DNA of 64,000 nt from DASPLX01 sp035627375. GTDB lineage: Bacteria > Pseudomonadota > Gammaproteobacteria > Burkholderiales > Burkholderiaceae_D. A program made the translations under genes and the position numbers. Position 1 is the first letter of the stretch. The number at the start of each line of letters is the position of its first letter. The notes under the pieces are model-generated. The model worked only from the letters and a program-made list of their open reading frames with translations, did not search any database and was not told the origin of the DNA. The stretch lies in assembly GCA_035627375.1 (NCBI GenBank), contig DASPLX010000034.1:12358-76357 (forward strand), read 5' to 3'. Positions 18,062 through 27,393 of this stretch are shown here, piece by piece.

Positions 18062-18532
18062 ATGAATAAATGGCTTATTTCCCTTGCCTGCGCGTTCGGC
18101 GTCGCCGCGTGCGCCGGCTCGCCGCCTGGCGGTACCGGTTCTTCCTCGGGGGCTTCCCGCCATTATCCGGAGGCAGGCGGAACGGCGTCGGGCTCGGTAT
18201 CGGGCGTAGGTTCGGCGAGCGGCGCGGCCAGCGGGAGCGTGACGCCGTCCGGCGAGGCCCCGTCCGGCGTTTCGTCGTCTGGCACGTCGAACCAGCCGAT
18301 GAGCGATCGCGGCCCGTCGGCTTCCGATGGCGCGACGCCCGTGGTTCCGGACGCGACCGCCGGCGATGCCATGCAATCGAGCGGCGGCACCGACGATGCG
18401 GCGCCCGTCGAAAGCGCGGGCGCAGCCAAGCCCTGCCCCCCGGGACTGATGCGCCAGGGCGCGGACAAGTGCGTGCCTATCCCGTCCACGCCGACGCCGG
18501 AAGCCGGCGGCGCTGCCAGGTCGGGTGGATAG
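18062..18532 (+). CDS. Ser/Gly/Ala-rich lipoprotein
   Basis: 156 residues. AAGGAGA precedes the ATG. A short signal peptide ends in a lipobox, FGVAAC, so Cys20 or so is lipidated. The rest is low complexity, rich in Ser, Gly, Ala and Pro, ending with a small Cys-containing patch (PCPPGLMRQGADKCVPIP). A flexible, disordered lipoprotein anchored in a membrane is the most that can be said. Followed by a strong terminator. Confidence 0.75.
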   Translation: MNKWLISLACAFGVAACAGSPPGGTGSSSGASRHYPEAGGTASGSVSGVGSASGAASGSVTPSGEAPSGVSSSGTSNQPMSDRGPSASDGATPVVPDATAGDAMQSSGGTDDAAPVESAGAAKPCPPGLMRQGADKCVPIPSTPTPEAGGAARSGG

Positions 18533-18554
18533 ACGAATCGCGCTCGGAAAAATG

Positions 18555-18583
18555 AAAACGGCGGTGTGAACCGCCGTTTTTTT
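18555..18583 (+). terminator. Hairpin terminator after the lipoprotein gene
   Basis: An 11-bp stem (AAAACGGCGGT / ACCGCCGTTTT) around GTGA, then more T. The A run on the left lets it also end the reverse-strand transcript from 18604. Confidence 0.9.
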
Positions 18584-18603
18584 ATGCGGACGCGTGCCGG
18601 GCC

Positions 18604-18714
18604 TCAGTGCCGCATGCTGCGCCACATCGCGCCGGCGCACACCAGCAGATAGACGACCGCCACGCCGGTCGAGGCGACGAGGTAGGCGACGCTTTGCAGG
18701 TTTTTCTTCTCCAT
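18604..18714 (-). CDS. Very small single-pass membrane protein
   Basis: 36 residues: MEKKNLQSVAYLV, then a hydrophobic segment (about 9-30) and the tail WRSMRH. A short charged N-terminus, one helix and a basic C-terminus are typical of real small membrane proteins. It sits 58 bp after the receiver-kinase gene on the same strand and just before a bidirectional terminator, so it ends that operon. No function is known. Confidence 0.55.
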   Translation of the reverse strand: MEKKNLQSVAYLVASTGVAVVYLLVCAGAMWRSMRH

Positions 18715-18772
18715 GGTGGGCTCTCTGAAGGACAGTGCAAGTGTAGGCTTGCGCCGCTCCGGCCCTTTTGCG

Positions 18773-20221
18773 TTACCGCAATTTCGAGAGGGGCTCGTTC
18801 GCTTCCGCCGTGGAGGGCGCCGCCGCTTCCTGAAGACCTTTGCGCAACGGCAGCCAGATGCGAAAGGTGGTGCCGCCGCCGAACAAGCTGTCGACGTCGA
18901 TCCGGCCGCCATGCTTCTGGACGATGCTGTAGGCGAGCGACAGGCCCAGCCCGATGCCTTGCCCTACCGGGCGGGTCGTGAAGAAAGGATCGAATATGCG
19001 CTTGAGATTTTCCGGCGGAATGCCGCAGCCGGTATCGCTGAATTCGATCCAGCCCTGGTCGCCCTCCATGCCGGTGCGAATGCGGATCTCGCCGAACGCC
19101 GGTATGGCTTGCGCCGCATTCACGAGCATGGCGGCGAATACCTGGCTCAGTTCGAGCGGCAGGCAAACGACCGGCGGCAGCGCGCCGTATTTCTTGATCA
19201 CCTTCGCCTTGGACTTGATTTCGTTGCTCACGAGATTGAGAGCGCTGTCGAGGCTGGAGTGCAGGTCGGCCAGCTGCCATTCGGGCGCACCGAGCTGGGA
19301 GAAATTCTTCAGATCATGGACGATCCGCTTGACGCGCTGCATCCCTTCGCGCGACTCGACGAGCAGCTTGAAAACGTCGTTCCGGATGAAGTCCAGTTCC
19401 GCTTCCTCCTTGACGGCCTCGATCCGCCGCAATTGCTCGGGGGAATAGGCCGCGAGGTCTTCCTGCGATTCGTAAGCCTCGATGACGCGCAGCAGTCCGC
19501 GCACGTAATCGTCGAGCGAGGACAGGTTGGAATTGACGAAGCCGATCGGATTATTGATCTCATGCGCGACGCCGGCGGCAAGCTGGCCGATCGACGCCAT
19601 CTTTTCGCTTTGCAGCAGGTGGTCGTGCGCCTCCTGTAGTTTGCGGTTGCTCTCTTGCAGCTGCGCATTCGCTTCCAGCAACTGCTTGGTGCGTTGCTCC
19701 ACCAGCTGCTCCAGATGCTCGCGGTATCGCTTGAGCTCGCCTTCGCTCTCGCGCAAGGCTTCGGTGCGCACCTGTACCAGCGCTTCGAGGTCTCTTTCGT
19801 GCAGTTCCAACTGCTGCCGCTGGACGAATAGTTCGCATAGCACCTTGACCTTGCTGCGCAGCAGTTGCGGTTCCAGCGGCTTGACCAGGTAATCGACAGC
19901 GCCGGTCTCGTAACCCTTGAATACATGCAAGGGTTCGCTCATGCCCGCCGTGACGAAGATGATCGGCAGATGCCGCGTCTTCGGGTTGGCGCGCATCAGT
20001 TCGGCGGTTTCGTATCCGTTCATGTCGGGCATCTGGACATCGAGCAGGACCAGCGCGAAGTCTTGCTTGAGCACGAGGCGCAGAGCTTCGTTGCCGGAAT
20101 AGGCCTTCACGATCTCGTAGGCCGGATCGTTGAGGATCAGTTCGAGCGCGATCACGTTGGCCGGCCGGTCGTCCACCAGCAGGATCGGGATCTTGCGCTC
20201 TGTTTTTTCGGAAGTCGCCAT
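18773..20221 (-). CDS. Receiver-histidine kinase hybrid (REC-coiled coil-HisKA-HATPase)
   Basis: 482 residues, no membrane segment. Receiver domain at 1-125 (ILLVDDRPANV, phospho-acceptor in LLDVQMPDMNG), a long coiled coil (about 130-205), histidine box GVAHEINNPIG with the histidine near 219, and an ATPase domain with DTGCGIPPENLKRIFDPFFTT-type N/G1 boxes. REC-first kinases of this form act downstream of another kinase. It lies 31 bp after cheR and belongs to the 18.6-25.1 kb signalling cluster. Confidence 0.92.
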   Translation of the reverse strand: MATSEKTERKIPILLVDDRPANVIALELILNDPAYEIVKAYSGNEALRLVLKQDFALVLLDVQMPDMNGYETAELMRANPKTRHLPIIFVTAGMSEPLHVFKGYETGAVDYLVKPLEPQLLRSKVKVLCELFVQRQQLELHERDLEALVQVRTEALRESEGELKRYREHLEQLVEQRTKQLLEANAQLQESNRKLQEAHDHLLQSEKMASIGQLAAGVAHEINNPIGFVNSNLSSLDDYVRGLLRVIEAYESQEDLAAYSPEQLRRIEAVKEEAELDFIRNDVFKLLVESREGMQRVKRIVHDLKNFSQLGAPEWQLADLHSSLDSALNLVSNEIKSKAKVIKKYGALPPVVCLPLELSQVFAAMLVNAAQAIPAFGEIRIRTGMEGDQGWIEFSDTGCGIPPENLKRIFDPFFTTRPVGQGIGLGLSLAYSIVQKHGGRIDVDSLFGGGTTFRIWLPLRKGLQEAAAPSTAEANEPLSKLR

Positions 20222-20252
20222 GATTACCGTATGTCCCGTTCATCGGCCGCCG

Positions 20253-21089
20253 TCAGGCCAGCGCATCGTAACGCTTGCGATAGATGCGCGTACGCGGCAC
20301 TGCCTCGTGATAGCGCTCGCCGAGCTTGGATTCGTCCAGGCGCTCCTTCTGGCCGAGGCAGAGAAAGCCGCCGGGAACGATGCTGTTGTCGAACAACTGG
20401 AAGCAGCGTTCCTTGAGCGCGGGTTTGAAATAGATCATGACGTTGCGGCACAGGATCATGTGCATCTCTCCGAAAGCGCCGTCCACCGCCAGGTTGTGCG
20501 ACGAGAACACGATGCTTTCCTTGAGCGACGGCGACAGCAGCGCATGTTCGTAGCGCGCCGTGTAGTAATCGGAAAACGACTGCTGCCCGCCGCTTTTCTG
20601 GTAGTTCCGGGTGAATCCCTGCATCTTGGCCATGGGGAAAATGCCCTCCTGCGCGCGCGTCAGCACGTCTTCATTGATGTCGGTGGCGTAGATGCGGAAG
20701 CGGCGCTGCATGCCGGCCTCGTGCAGCAGGATCGCCATCGAATAGGCTTCCTCGCCGGTGGCGCAGCCGGCGTGCCAGATCTTCACGAACGGATAGGTCC
20801 GCAGATAGGGGACCACGTGCTCGCGGATGGCGCGGAAAAACGCGGGATCGCGGAACATCTCCGTCACGTTGACGGTCACGCCGCGCAGGACGGAATCGAA
20901 GACGCCGCGGTCGCGCAGGACGTGGCCCTGGGCATGCGAGAACGATTGGTAGCCGGCATCGGCCAGCCACTGGCGCAGGCGCCGCTTCAGCGAGGCCTCC
21001 GCGTACGCATGGAAATCGTAGTCGTACGCCTGGCGGATGGCCTCCAGCAGCAAGTGGATCTCGAGGCTTTCGATTTCGTCGGGCGCCAT
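20253..21089 (-). CDS. CheR-family protein-glutamate methyltransferase
   Basis: 278 residues. N-terminal helical CheR domain, then the SAM-binding methyltransferase with IWHAGCATGEEAYSMAILL, ATDIN and CRNVMIYF. The ATG at 21089 follows AGGAGGAAGCGG; the longer in-frame start lies inside the MITE-like element and lacks a ribosome site. No receptor or cheB is adjacent: it lies between two hybrid kinases, an arrangement known for alternative CheR proteins that tune sensor kinases rather than flagellar chemotaxis. That role is inference. Confidence 0.9.
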   Translation of the reverse strand: MAPDEIESLEIHLLLEAIRQAYDYDFHAYAEASLKRRLRQWLADAGYQSFSHAQGHVLRDRGVFDSVLRGVTVNVTEMFRDPAFFRAIREHVVPYLRTYPFVKIWHAGCATGEEAYSMAILLHEAGMQRRFRIYATDINEDVLTRAQEGIFPMAKMQGFTRNYQKSGGQQSFSDYYTARYEHALLSPSLKESIVFSSHNLAVDGAFGEMHMILCRNVMIYFKPALKERCFQLFDNSIVPGGFLCLGQKERLDESKLGERYHEAVPRTRIYRKRYDALA

Positions 21090-21099
21090 CCGCTTCCTC

Positions 21100-21387
21100 C
21101 TAGAGCCTGTCATGAACCCAGACATGGGTCACGCAGCCGCCGGAACCGGCCGCATACCAGGCGCGGCGACGCGTCGTCGCGGGTGCTGCTGCAAGGAGGA
21201 CTAGGCGTCCCCCGGCAACCAGGTAGGCGGCCGGTTCCGGCGGCTGCCCGGAGGATTCGAGCCATAAGGGGGCATCGCCGCGTTGCGCCGCTTGCTCAGT
21301 CACCCAGCCTGAGCGGCGCGTCGCGCCTGGCGCTGCATCCCTTCTGGCTCGAACGTGACTCATGTTTGAGTTCATAACAGGCTCTAG
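21100..21387. mobile_element. 288-bp MITE-like palindromic element
   Basis: Ends are 20-bp inverted repeats matching at 18 positions (21100-21119 and 21368-21387), each starting with CTAG at its outer edge. Inside is a second, perfect 21-bp inverted repeat (21133-21153 with 21227-21247). No protein is encoded. The element lies between the large kinase gene and cheR on the same strand; the kinase stop codon (21384-21386, reverse strand) is part of the terminal repeat and cheR starts 11 bases from the other end. CTAG may be the target duplication. Confidence 0.7.
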
Positions 21388-24300
21388 GCCTTGCGCAGTA
21401 TCCAGACGCGGATCAGCGACAGCAGCTTGTCGACGTCGATCGGCTTGGAAATGTAGTCGGAGGCGCCGGCATCGAGGCATTTCTGCTGGTCTTCCTTCAT
21501 CGCCTTGGCGGTCATGGCGATGATCGGCAGGCCGGCGAATCGCGGGTCGCGGCGGATGACCTTCATCGCCGCATAGCCGTCCATGTCCGGCATCATGATA
21601 TCCATCAGGATCAGCTGGACATCGGGATGCTCTTCCAGCTTGTCGAGCGCATCCTTGCCGTTGTCGGCTTCGATCACCACCATGCTCTTGCCGCTCAGGA
21701 GGCTCGACAGCGAGAAGATGTTGCGCATGTCGTCGTCCACCAGCAGGATTTTCTTGCCTTCGAGGTGCTCTTCCTTGTCGAGCACCGATCGTAGCACCTT
21801 CTGCCGGTTGGGTTCCAGGTTGCGCTCGACCAGGTGCAGGAACAGCGTCACCTCGTTGAGCAGGCGTTCCGGGCTCTTGGCGCCCTTGATGATGATGCTT
21901 TCGGTATAGCGGCGCAGGTAGTTTTCCTCATCGCGCGTCAGCTCGCGGCCGGAATGGATGATGATCGGGACGCGGCTGGTCGGATCCCTTTCCTTCATGT
22001 GCTGAAGCAGCGCGAAGCCCGACATGTCGGACAAGCCGAGATCGAGCACCACGCAGTCGAACGGCTTGCTGGCGAGCAGATCGAGCGCCTGGCCGCCGCT
22101 CTGCGCGATGCGAACCTCGATGCCGCCTTGGCTGAACAGCGCCAGCAGGCTTTGCGCTTCCGTCTCGTCGTCTTCCACGATCAGCAGCCGCTTGATCGAT
22201 TTCGCCAGCGACTTCTCGATGCCCTGCAGGACTTCTTCCAGTTGCGCGATCGACACCGGTTTGCTGATGAAGCCGATGGCGCCCATGTCCAGCGCTTTCT
22301 TCCGGTCGTCGAGGCAGGTCATGAAATGCACCGGGATGTGGCGCGTCTGGGGATCGGCCTTCAACCTGCGCATGACTTCCCAGCCGTCGATGTGCGGCAG
22401 CATGACGTCGAGGATGATGGCGCTCGGCAGGTAACGCTTGGCCAGCGCCAGTCCGCTCTCGCCGTCGGCCGCGGCGAGCGCGGCGAAGTGATGCGTGCGC
22501 ACGAAATCGATCAGGATGGCGGCGAATTTCGCGTCGTCCTCGATGATGAGGATGCTTCTTTCGCCCGCTTGGAGCGCCGCGTGATCGTCGGGCAGCGGCG
22601 AGCCGAAGAGAGCGGCGGCGCTTTCCTCCGGCGCTTGCGCGACGGCGCCCGGTCCGCTCGCTTCGCTCGGCGCGGAGATCGCCGGCGCGGCATCCCGAGC
22701 GGACCCGTCGATCGGCAGGTAGAGCGTGAAGCTGCTGCCGCTGCCTTCGATGCTCGCCAGCGTCACATCGCCGCCCATTTGCCGCGCCAGCTGGCGCGAG
22801 ATTGACAAGCCGAGTCCGGTGCCGCCGTACTTGCGGCTGACGCCGCCGTCGGCTTGCTTGAACGCATCGAAGATCAGGCCTTGCTTGTCGCGCGGTATGC
22901 CGATGCCGGTATCGGCCACCGTGAACGCGACGGCGGGCACAGGCAGCGGATTGTCGCGGCCCTCGGGCTTCCACATGCGCAACCGGACTTCTCCGCGTGC
23001 CGTGAACTTCAGCGCGTTCGACAGAAGATTCTTCAATATCTGCTGGGTGCGCGCGAGATCGACGCGCAGCGACTCCGGCAGCCCGGGATCGGCGTCGATC
23101 GCCAGGGCCAGCCCCTTCTGCTCGGCCACCGGACGGAACATGTTCTCGAGCGGCGCCATGATCTCCTGCGGGAAGGCGTCGCCGTAGTGGAAATCGACGT
23201 GGCCGGCTTCGACCTTGGAGAGGTCGAGAATGTCGTTGATCAGGGTCAGCAGATCGCGGCCTGCGCCGTGGATCGTTTCCGCGAATTCCACCTGCTTCGG
23301 CGCGAGATTGCCGTCTTTGTTCTCTTTCAGCAGGCCGGACAGGATCAGCATGCTATTGAGGGGCGTGCGCAATTCATGCGACATGTTGGCCAGGAATTCG
23401 GACTTGTAGGTGTTCGCGCGCTCCAGTTCCTCGGCCTTGGCGCGCAATTCGCGGCTGGCCGCCTCGACTTCCTCGTTCTTGGCGCGGATCTGTTCGCGCT
23501 GGCGTTCGAGCAGGTCGGCGCGTTCTTCGAGTTCCTCGTTGCTTTGCTGGAGCTCTTCCTGCTGCACCCGCAATTCCTCGGCCTGCTGGCGGGCCTGGAT
23601 CAGCAATTCCTGGGTGCGCTGACGCGCGCGGTTCACGTCGAAGCAGATGGCGATGCCTTCGCGCGCGTGCAGGAGGAACTCGCGCTGCTCGTCCGTGAAC
23701 GGATGCAGGGTGCCGAGTTCGAGCGCGCCGATCAGCGTGTCTGCGTGCATGAGCGGCAGGGCGACGAGATGGCCGGGCGCCGTTTCGCCCAGGGCCGAGC
23801 GGATCGGAAGGTACTCTGCCGGGACCTCGTCGATGAACACGGTCTTGCCGTCGCGCGCCGCCTGGCCGAGCAGTCCTTCTCCGAGCAGGAAGCGGCCGCG
23901 CACGGTGCGCCCCCCGGCCAGCGCGTAGCCGGCCGTCAACTGCAGATAGCCCGAGCCGACATCGTACAGGTAGATCGCGCCGACGCCGGCATTGAGGCGT
24001 TCCGCCAGGTATTGCAGTATGCGGTCGGCCAGGGCGCTCGTATCGTGCTCGCCGCGCATGATCGCGTTGAGATCGTTGAGGCTGGTCTTGACCCAGTCGC
24101 GCAGACGTTCGGCGTCGCGCACGTGGCGCAGCGAGGCGGTCATCTTGCGGAAAGCCTCGTCGAGCGAGGTCTGCAGCGAATTCATGCGGATCACCGATTC
24201 GAGCAGGCGCCCGATCTCGTCCTCTGAAATCGCCTGCGCGTCGAAACGGGGAGGCCGGGCGACGGCGAGGTCTCGATCGAGATTGCCGGCGGCCACCGCC

Positions 24301-25076
24301 TCGATGGCGCGGACGCGCTCGGTCGTCGCGTCCGCCAGCGTTTCGGCGGCATCGAGCGCGACGTGCAGCGGCCGGACGATGCTGTGCCGATAGAAATAAT
24401 GCAGGAACACCGCCAGAGCGAACAGCATGGCGGCCAACGCGACCATGATCTCGCCGATGATGCGCTCGCCGGTCGCCAATTGCCTGCTGGAGGCCACTTC
24501 GAGCACTCCGCGCACGTCGCCGAGCTTCCAGTCGGTCTTGGGGCTGCCCGTCGTCGCATTGTGGCAGGCCACGCAGAGCTGGCTCGCCATGCGGTCGGCG
24601 ACCGCGACCCGGACCACGGTCCGGCTGCCGCTGAGTTCGGTGCGGTAAAAAGTCTTGTCCGGATTGGCTTGCAGATAGGACCAGGCGTCCTCGCCGAAGC
24701 GGTCCATCTTCCGGTTCTTCCGGTTCGGGAACGGATAGGGGCTGTAGAGCTTGAGGGTGGTTCCCGAGGCGCTGAACAATTCGCTCAAGTCGTGGATCAT
24801 CGACGCCGGCAGCGGCACGGCCTTCGGATTGGCGGCATGCTCCGCCGTGACCTCGACACCGAGCGGACGCACCTTCGATACGACGTTGTCGGTGTAGTAC
24901 TGGCGGAGCATCTTGAATTGCCGTACCGTCTCTTCCGCGGTTTCCACCGCTTCGCGTTCCGCGTCGTCGCGGATGATGGAAGGCAGCAGGACGGCCGCCG
25001 CGAGCGCGCTTGCGATCAGCACACCGCAGACCGGAAGGAACAGCTTCCAGAACATGCTACGTGACAGCGCCTTCAT
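21384..25076 (-). CDS. Hybrid histidine kinase with c-type heme motif and three receivers
   Basis: 1230 residues. First membrane helix about 10-30; periplasmic Tll0287-like (DUF3365) domain with a heme-attachment motif CVACH near residue 167; second helix about 205-230; HAMP; GAF (about 360-490); a long coiled coil; HisKA with NMSHELRTPLNS (histidine near 568); HATPase with DTGIGIPRDKQG; receivers at about 840-955 (LDVMLPHIDG), 962-1080 (LDLGLSDMSG) and 1107-1228 (MDIMMPDMDG), all with the acceptor aspartate. The ATG at 25076 follows GGGAGGAGCC. The covalent heme suggests sensing of redox state, oxygen or NO. Its C-terminus ends inside the MITE-like element. Followed by cheR and a REC-kinase. 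Confidence 0.9.
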   Translation of the reverse strand: MKALSRSMFWKLFLPVCGVLIASALAAAVLLPSIIRDDAEREAVETAEETVRQFKMLRQYYTDNVVSKVRPLGVEVTAEHAANPKAVPLPASMIHDLSELFSASGTTLKLYSPYPFPNRKNRKMDRFGEDAWSYLQANPDKTFYRTELSGSRTVVRVAVADRMASQLCVACHNATTGSPKTDWKLGDVRGVLEVASSRQLATGERIIGEIMVALAAMLFALAVFLHYFYRHSIVRPLHVALDAAETLADATTERVRAIEAVAAGNLDRDLAVARPPRFDAQAISEDEIGRLLESVIRMNSLQTSLDEAFRKMTASLRHVRDAERLRDWVKTSLNDLNAIMRGEHDTSALADRILQYLAERLNAGVGAIYLYDVGSGYLQLTAGYALAGGRTVRGRFLLGEGLLGQAARDGKTVFIDEVPAEYLPIRSALGETAPGHLVALPLMHADTLIGALELGTLHPFTDEQREFLLHAREGIAICFDVNRARQRTQELLIQARQQAEELRVQQEELQQSNEELEERADLLERQREQIRAKNEEVEAASRELRAKAEELERANTYKSEFLANMSHELRTPLNSMLILSGLLKENKDGNLAPKQVEFAETIHGAGRDLLTLINDILDLSKVEAGHVDFHYGDAFPQEIMAPLENMFRPVAEQKGLALAIDADPGLPESLRVDLARTQQILKNLLSNALKFTARGEVRLRMWKPEGRDNPLPVPAVAFTVADTGIGIPRDKQGLIFDAFKQADGGVSRKYGGTGLGLSISRQLARQMGGDVTLASIEGSGSSFTLYLPIDGSARDAAPAISAPSEASGPGAVAQAPEESAAALFGSPLPDDHAALQAGERSILIIEDDAKFAAILIDFVRTHHFAALAAADGESGLALAKRYLPSAIILDVMLPHIDGWEVMRRLKADPQTRHIPVHFMTCLDDRKKALDMGAIGFISKPVSIAQLEEVLQGIEKSLAKSIKRLLIVEDDETEAQSLLALFSQGGIEVRIAQSGGQALDLLASKPFDCVVLDLGLSDMSGFALLQHMKERDPTSRVPIIIHSGRELTRDEENYLRRYTESIIIKGAKSPERLLNEVTLFLHLVERNLEPNRQKVLRSVLDKEEHLEGKKILLVDDDMRNIFSLSSLLSGKSMVVIEADNGKDALDKLEEHPDVQLILMDIMMPDMDGYAAMKVIRRDPRFAGLPIIAMTAKAMKEDQQKCLDAGASDYISKPIDVDKLLSLIRVWILRKA

Positions 25077-25356
25077 CGCGGCTCCTCCCTGGATCGCCGG
25101 ACGCCATGGGCCGATGCGAGCAGGACTGCGGACGGGGGAATTCTTCTTATGGGTTCGCACTCACCAGCATATAACAACATTGCCGCCAGCCATATGTCGT
25201 AAAGGCAACACTTTGTTGTCAATCGTGCCATTCTCGCCGCCCGGACGCCGAAAATCCCCGTCTTGCCGCGCCGTTCTCGCGGATTTGCCGTTCGCGCTAT
25301 GATGCGGATTCGCTCGCGCGTCCGCGCGATGGAATCGCCAAGAGGGAGAAGAGAAC

Positions 25357-25977
25357 ATGTTCGACATTCAGAATTACGCCAGCTTCATCGCCGCCGTCCT
25401 GATCTTCCAACTGGTGCCGGGCCCCGGCACGCTGGCGATTCTGAATGCCACGGCGCGCAACGGCATCGCGGCCGGGCTGGGCGCCGTGCTCGGGACGCTC
25501 GTCGGCGACTTCGTCTACATGGTGGCCGCGGTCATCGGCCTGGCGGCGGTGATGAAGGCCAACCCGTTGCTGTTCCAGGGCCTGCAATGGTTCGGCGCCG
25601 CCTACCTGTGCTGGATGGGCTGGCAATTGCTGCGTGCGCCGATCGGGACTGCCGGCGCCGCTCAGGAAACGAAGAAGAGCGGCTGGGTATATTTCCGCCA
25701 GGCGTTCGCGGTCAGCCTCACGAATCCGAAGGTGGTGCTGTTCTTCGTCGCGTTTTTCCCGCTGTTCCTGCGCGCCGATGCTTCGTCGCTCACCCTCGGT
25801 GTCATGATGGCGCACGTCACCGTCATCAGCTTCCTGTACCAGGCGGCCCTGGTGCTGGTCGGGAACGCGGTCGCGCGCAAGCTCGCGGCCTTGCCTTCCG
25901 CGCGCAAGCTCGCCACCCGCCTGGCTGGCATGGCGCTGGTCGGTTTCGGCATCAAGCTTGCCTTGAACAATCGCTAA
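25357..25977 (+). CDS. LysE/RhtB family amino-acid exporter
   Basis: 206 residues with the six-helix LysE pattern. N-terminal FQLVPGPGTLAILNATARNG contains the family PGP motif; AFAVSLTNPKVVLFFVAFFP is the conserved TNPK region. Exports small amino acids or similar metabolites across the inner membrane; the substrate is not predictable. The start follows AGAGGGAGAAGAGAAC. Transcribed alone. Confidence 0.92.
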   Translation: MFDIQNYASFIAAVLIFQLVPGPGTLAILNATARNGIAAGLGAVLGTLVGDFVYMVAAVIGLAAVMKANPLLFQGLQWFGAAYLCWMGWQLLRAPIGTAGAAQETKKSGWVYFRQAFAVSLTNPKVVLFFVAFFPLFLRADASSLTLGVMMAHVTVISFLYQAALVLVGNAVARKLAALPSARKLATRLAGMALVGFGIKLALNNR

Positions 25978-26002
25978 GTCGATAGGTAACGGGAGGGCCG
26001 CT

Positions 26003-26866
26003 CTAGAGACCGGCGGCGCTCCGGAACCAGGCCGCCGTCTCTTCATCGGCCGGGAAGAAGGATTCGATCCGCAATTCATGCACTGTCACGTCATGCGGCG
26101 TGCCGAGCGTGGCGATGGTGGTGAACAGCCGCAGGCGCACGCCATCCTTTTCCAGTTCGATCGGCAGGAAGGGCAGGGCGCGCGCATCGAGATCGGCCGC
26201 CTGCGGCAGCGCGTCGAGTCCGGCGAGCTGGCGCAGGCTGTCGAGCAGCGCGGTCGCCTCGCTGTGCGGGCCGTCGCTCATCGCCTCGCGCTGGATCCAG
26301 TGCAGCGCGGCGCCGGCCGTTTCGCACCGGTTGCCGACATGGCGCCCGATGCCGGCCGGATCGAGCATCAGCCGCAGCGCGTTGATGCCGTCCAGGGCGG
26401 GCAGCGAGTGGTGCCCAGGCAGGCCGAGCAGCCAGGCGAGCAGGTGCCGCGCCGGGTCGTTGGCCATGACCAGGTTCCATAGGCGGTCGACCACGATCGC
26501 CGGATAAGGCGCCTGCTGCCGCAGCATGAAGTCGAGCGCCTGTTTCACCGCGTGCAGTTCCGGGTCGGACAGCCGGCGTTCCTGGTAGGCGGGCGCGAAG
26601 CCGGCGGCGAGCAGCATGACGTTGCGCTGGCGCAGCGGGATATCGAGCACCGCGCCCAGCTTGAGAATCAATTCCCGGCTCGGCTGGGAGCGGCCGCTCT
26701 CGAGAAAGCTGATATGGCGTTGCGAGACCGCGGCGTCGGCGGACAGGCGCAGCTGGCTGTAGCCGCGCTTCTCGCGCCAGTAGCGCAGGGCGGCGGCGAA
26801 ATCGGAAAAATAGCGGTCATGCGGCCGCGCCGCGCGGGTTGCGGATGTGGTGCTGGCGGTGTTCAT
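26003..26866 (-). CDS. XRE-family regulator with MmyB-like ligand-binding domain
   Basis: 287 residues. Helix-turn-helix at about 20-75 (LRYWREKRGYSQLRLSADAA, VSQRHISFLESGRSQPS) followed by the MmyB-like domain (VKQALDFMLRQQAPYPAIVV, MANDPARHLLAWLLG), a PAS-like fold binding fatty-acid-like ligands in related proteins. Its ATG overlaps the GNAT stop (ATGA), so the two are translationally coupled; it is the last gene of the ABC-GNAT-XRE operon. Confidence 0.88.
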   Translation of the reverse strand: MNTASTTSATRAARPHDRYFSDFAAALRYWREKRGYSQLRLSADAAVSQRHISFLESGRSQPSRELILKLGAVLDIPLRQRNVMLLAAGFAPAYQERRLSDPELHAVKQALDFMLRQQAPYPAIVVDRLWNLVMANDPARHLLAWLLGLPGHHSLPALDGINALRLMLDPAGIGRHVGNRCETAGAALHWIQREAMSDGPHSEATALLDSLRQLAGLDALPQAADLDARALPFLPIELEKDGVRLRLFTTIATLGTPHDVTVHELRIESFFPADEETAAWFRSAAGL

Positions 26867-27393
26867 CGGCGTTCTCCGTCGTCGCCATTCAACTCGTATA
26901 CATATTCGTGGCAGCCGAGCGTGATGCCCTTGACCACCGTCATTTCCGGAACCAGACCGGTCTTCACGAAGCCGCTCTTTTCGAGCACGCGCGCGGACGC
27001 CGGATTGATCGGCGTGACATGGGCGTACAAGCGCTCCAGGCGCCATTCCGAGCGGGCCAGCCCCTGCAGATGCGCCACAGCGGCGCCGGCCAGGCCGCGG
27101 CCGGCGTGCCGCTCGGCGACGCGATAGCCGATCTTGGCGGTGCGCGAGGCCAGGTCCATGTCGCGCAGATTGGCGCGGCCGACGATCTTGCCGCCGTCGG
27201 CGACCATGACGCATGGGTGAAACGCCCCCTTGGCATGATCCGCCAGGCAGGCGGCGATATGCTCGGCCATGCCGGCTTCGGAGTAGAGCGCATCGGGGCG
27301 CGGCGGAATGAAGCGCTCGAACCAGTCGCGATTCTCGATCTCGAAGGCCAGCAGGGCGGCGCCGTCGGCGGGTATCAGCGTGCGCAATTTCAT
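26863..27393 (-). CDS. GNAT-family N-acetyltransferase (RimJ/RimL-like)
   Basis: 176 residues. N-terminal MKLRTLIPADGAALLAFE and FERFIPPRP, acetyl-CoA loop RVAERHAGRGLAGAAV, and the INPASARVLEKSGF region of the RimJ/L group that acetylate protein N-termini or small amines. ATGA overlaps at both ends couple it to the ABC exporter upstream and the XRE regulator downstream. Confidence 0.88.
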   Translation of the reverse strand: MKLRTLIPADGAALLAFEIENRDWFERFIPPRPDALYSEAGMAEHIAACLADHAKGAFHPCVMVADGGKIVGRANLRDMDLASRTAKIGYRVAERHAGRGLAGAAVAHLQGLARSEWRLERLYAHVTPINPASARVLEKSGFVKTGLVPEMTVVKGITLGCHEYVYELNGDDGERR

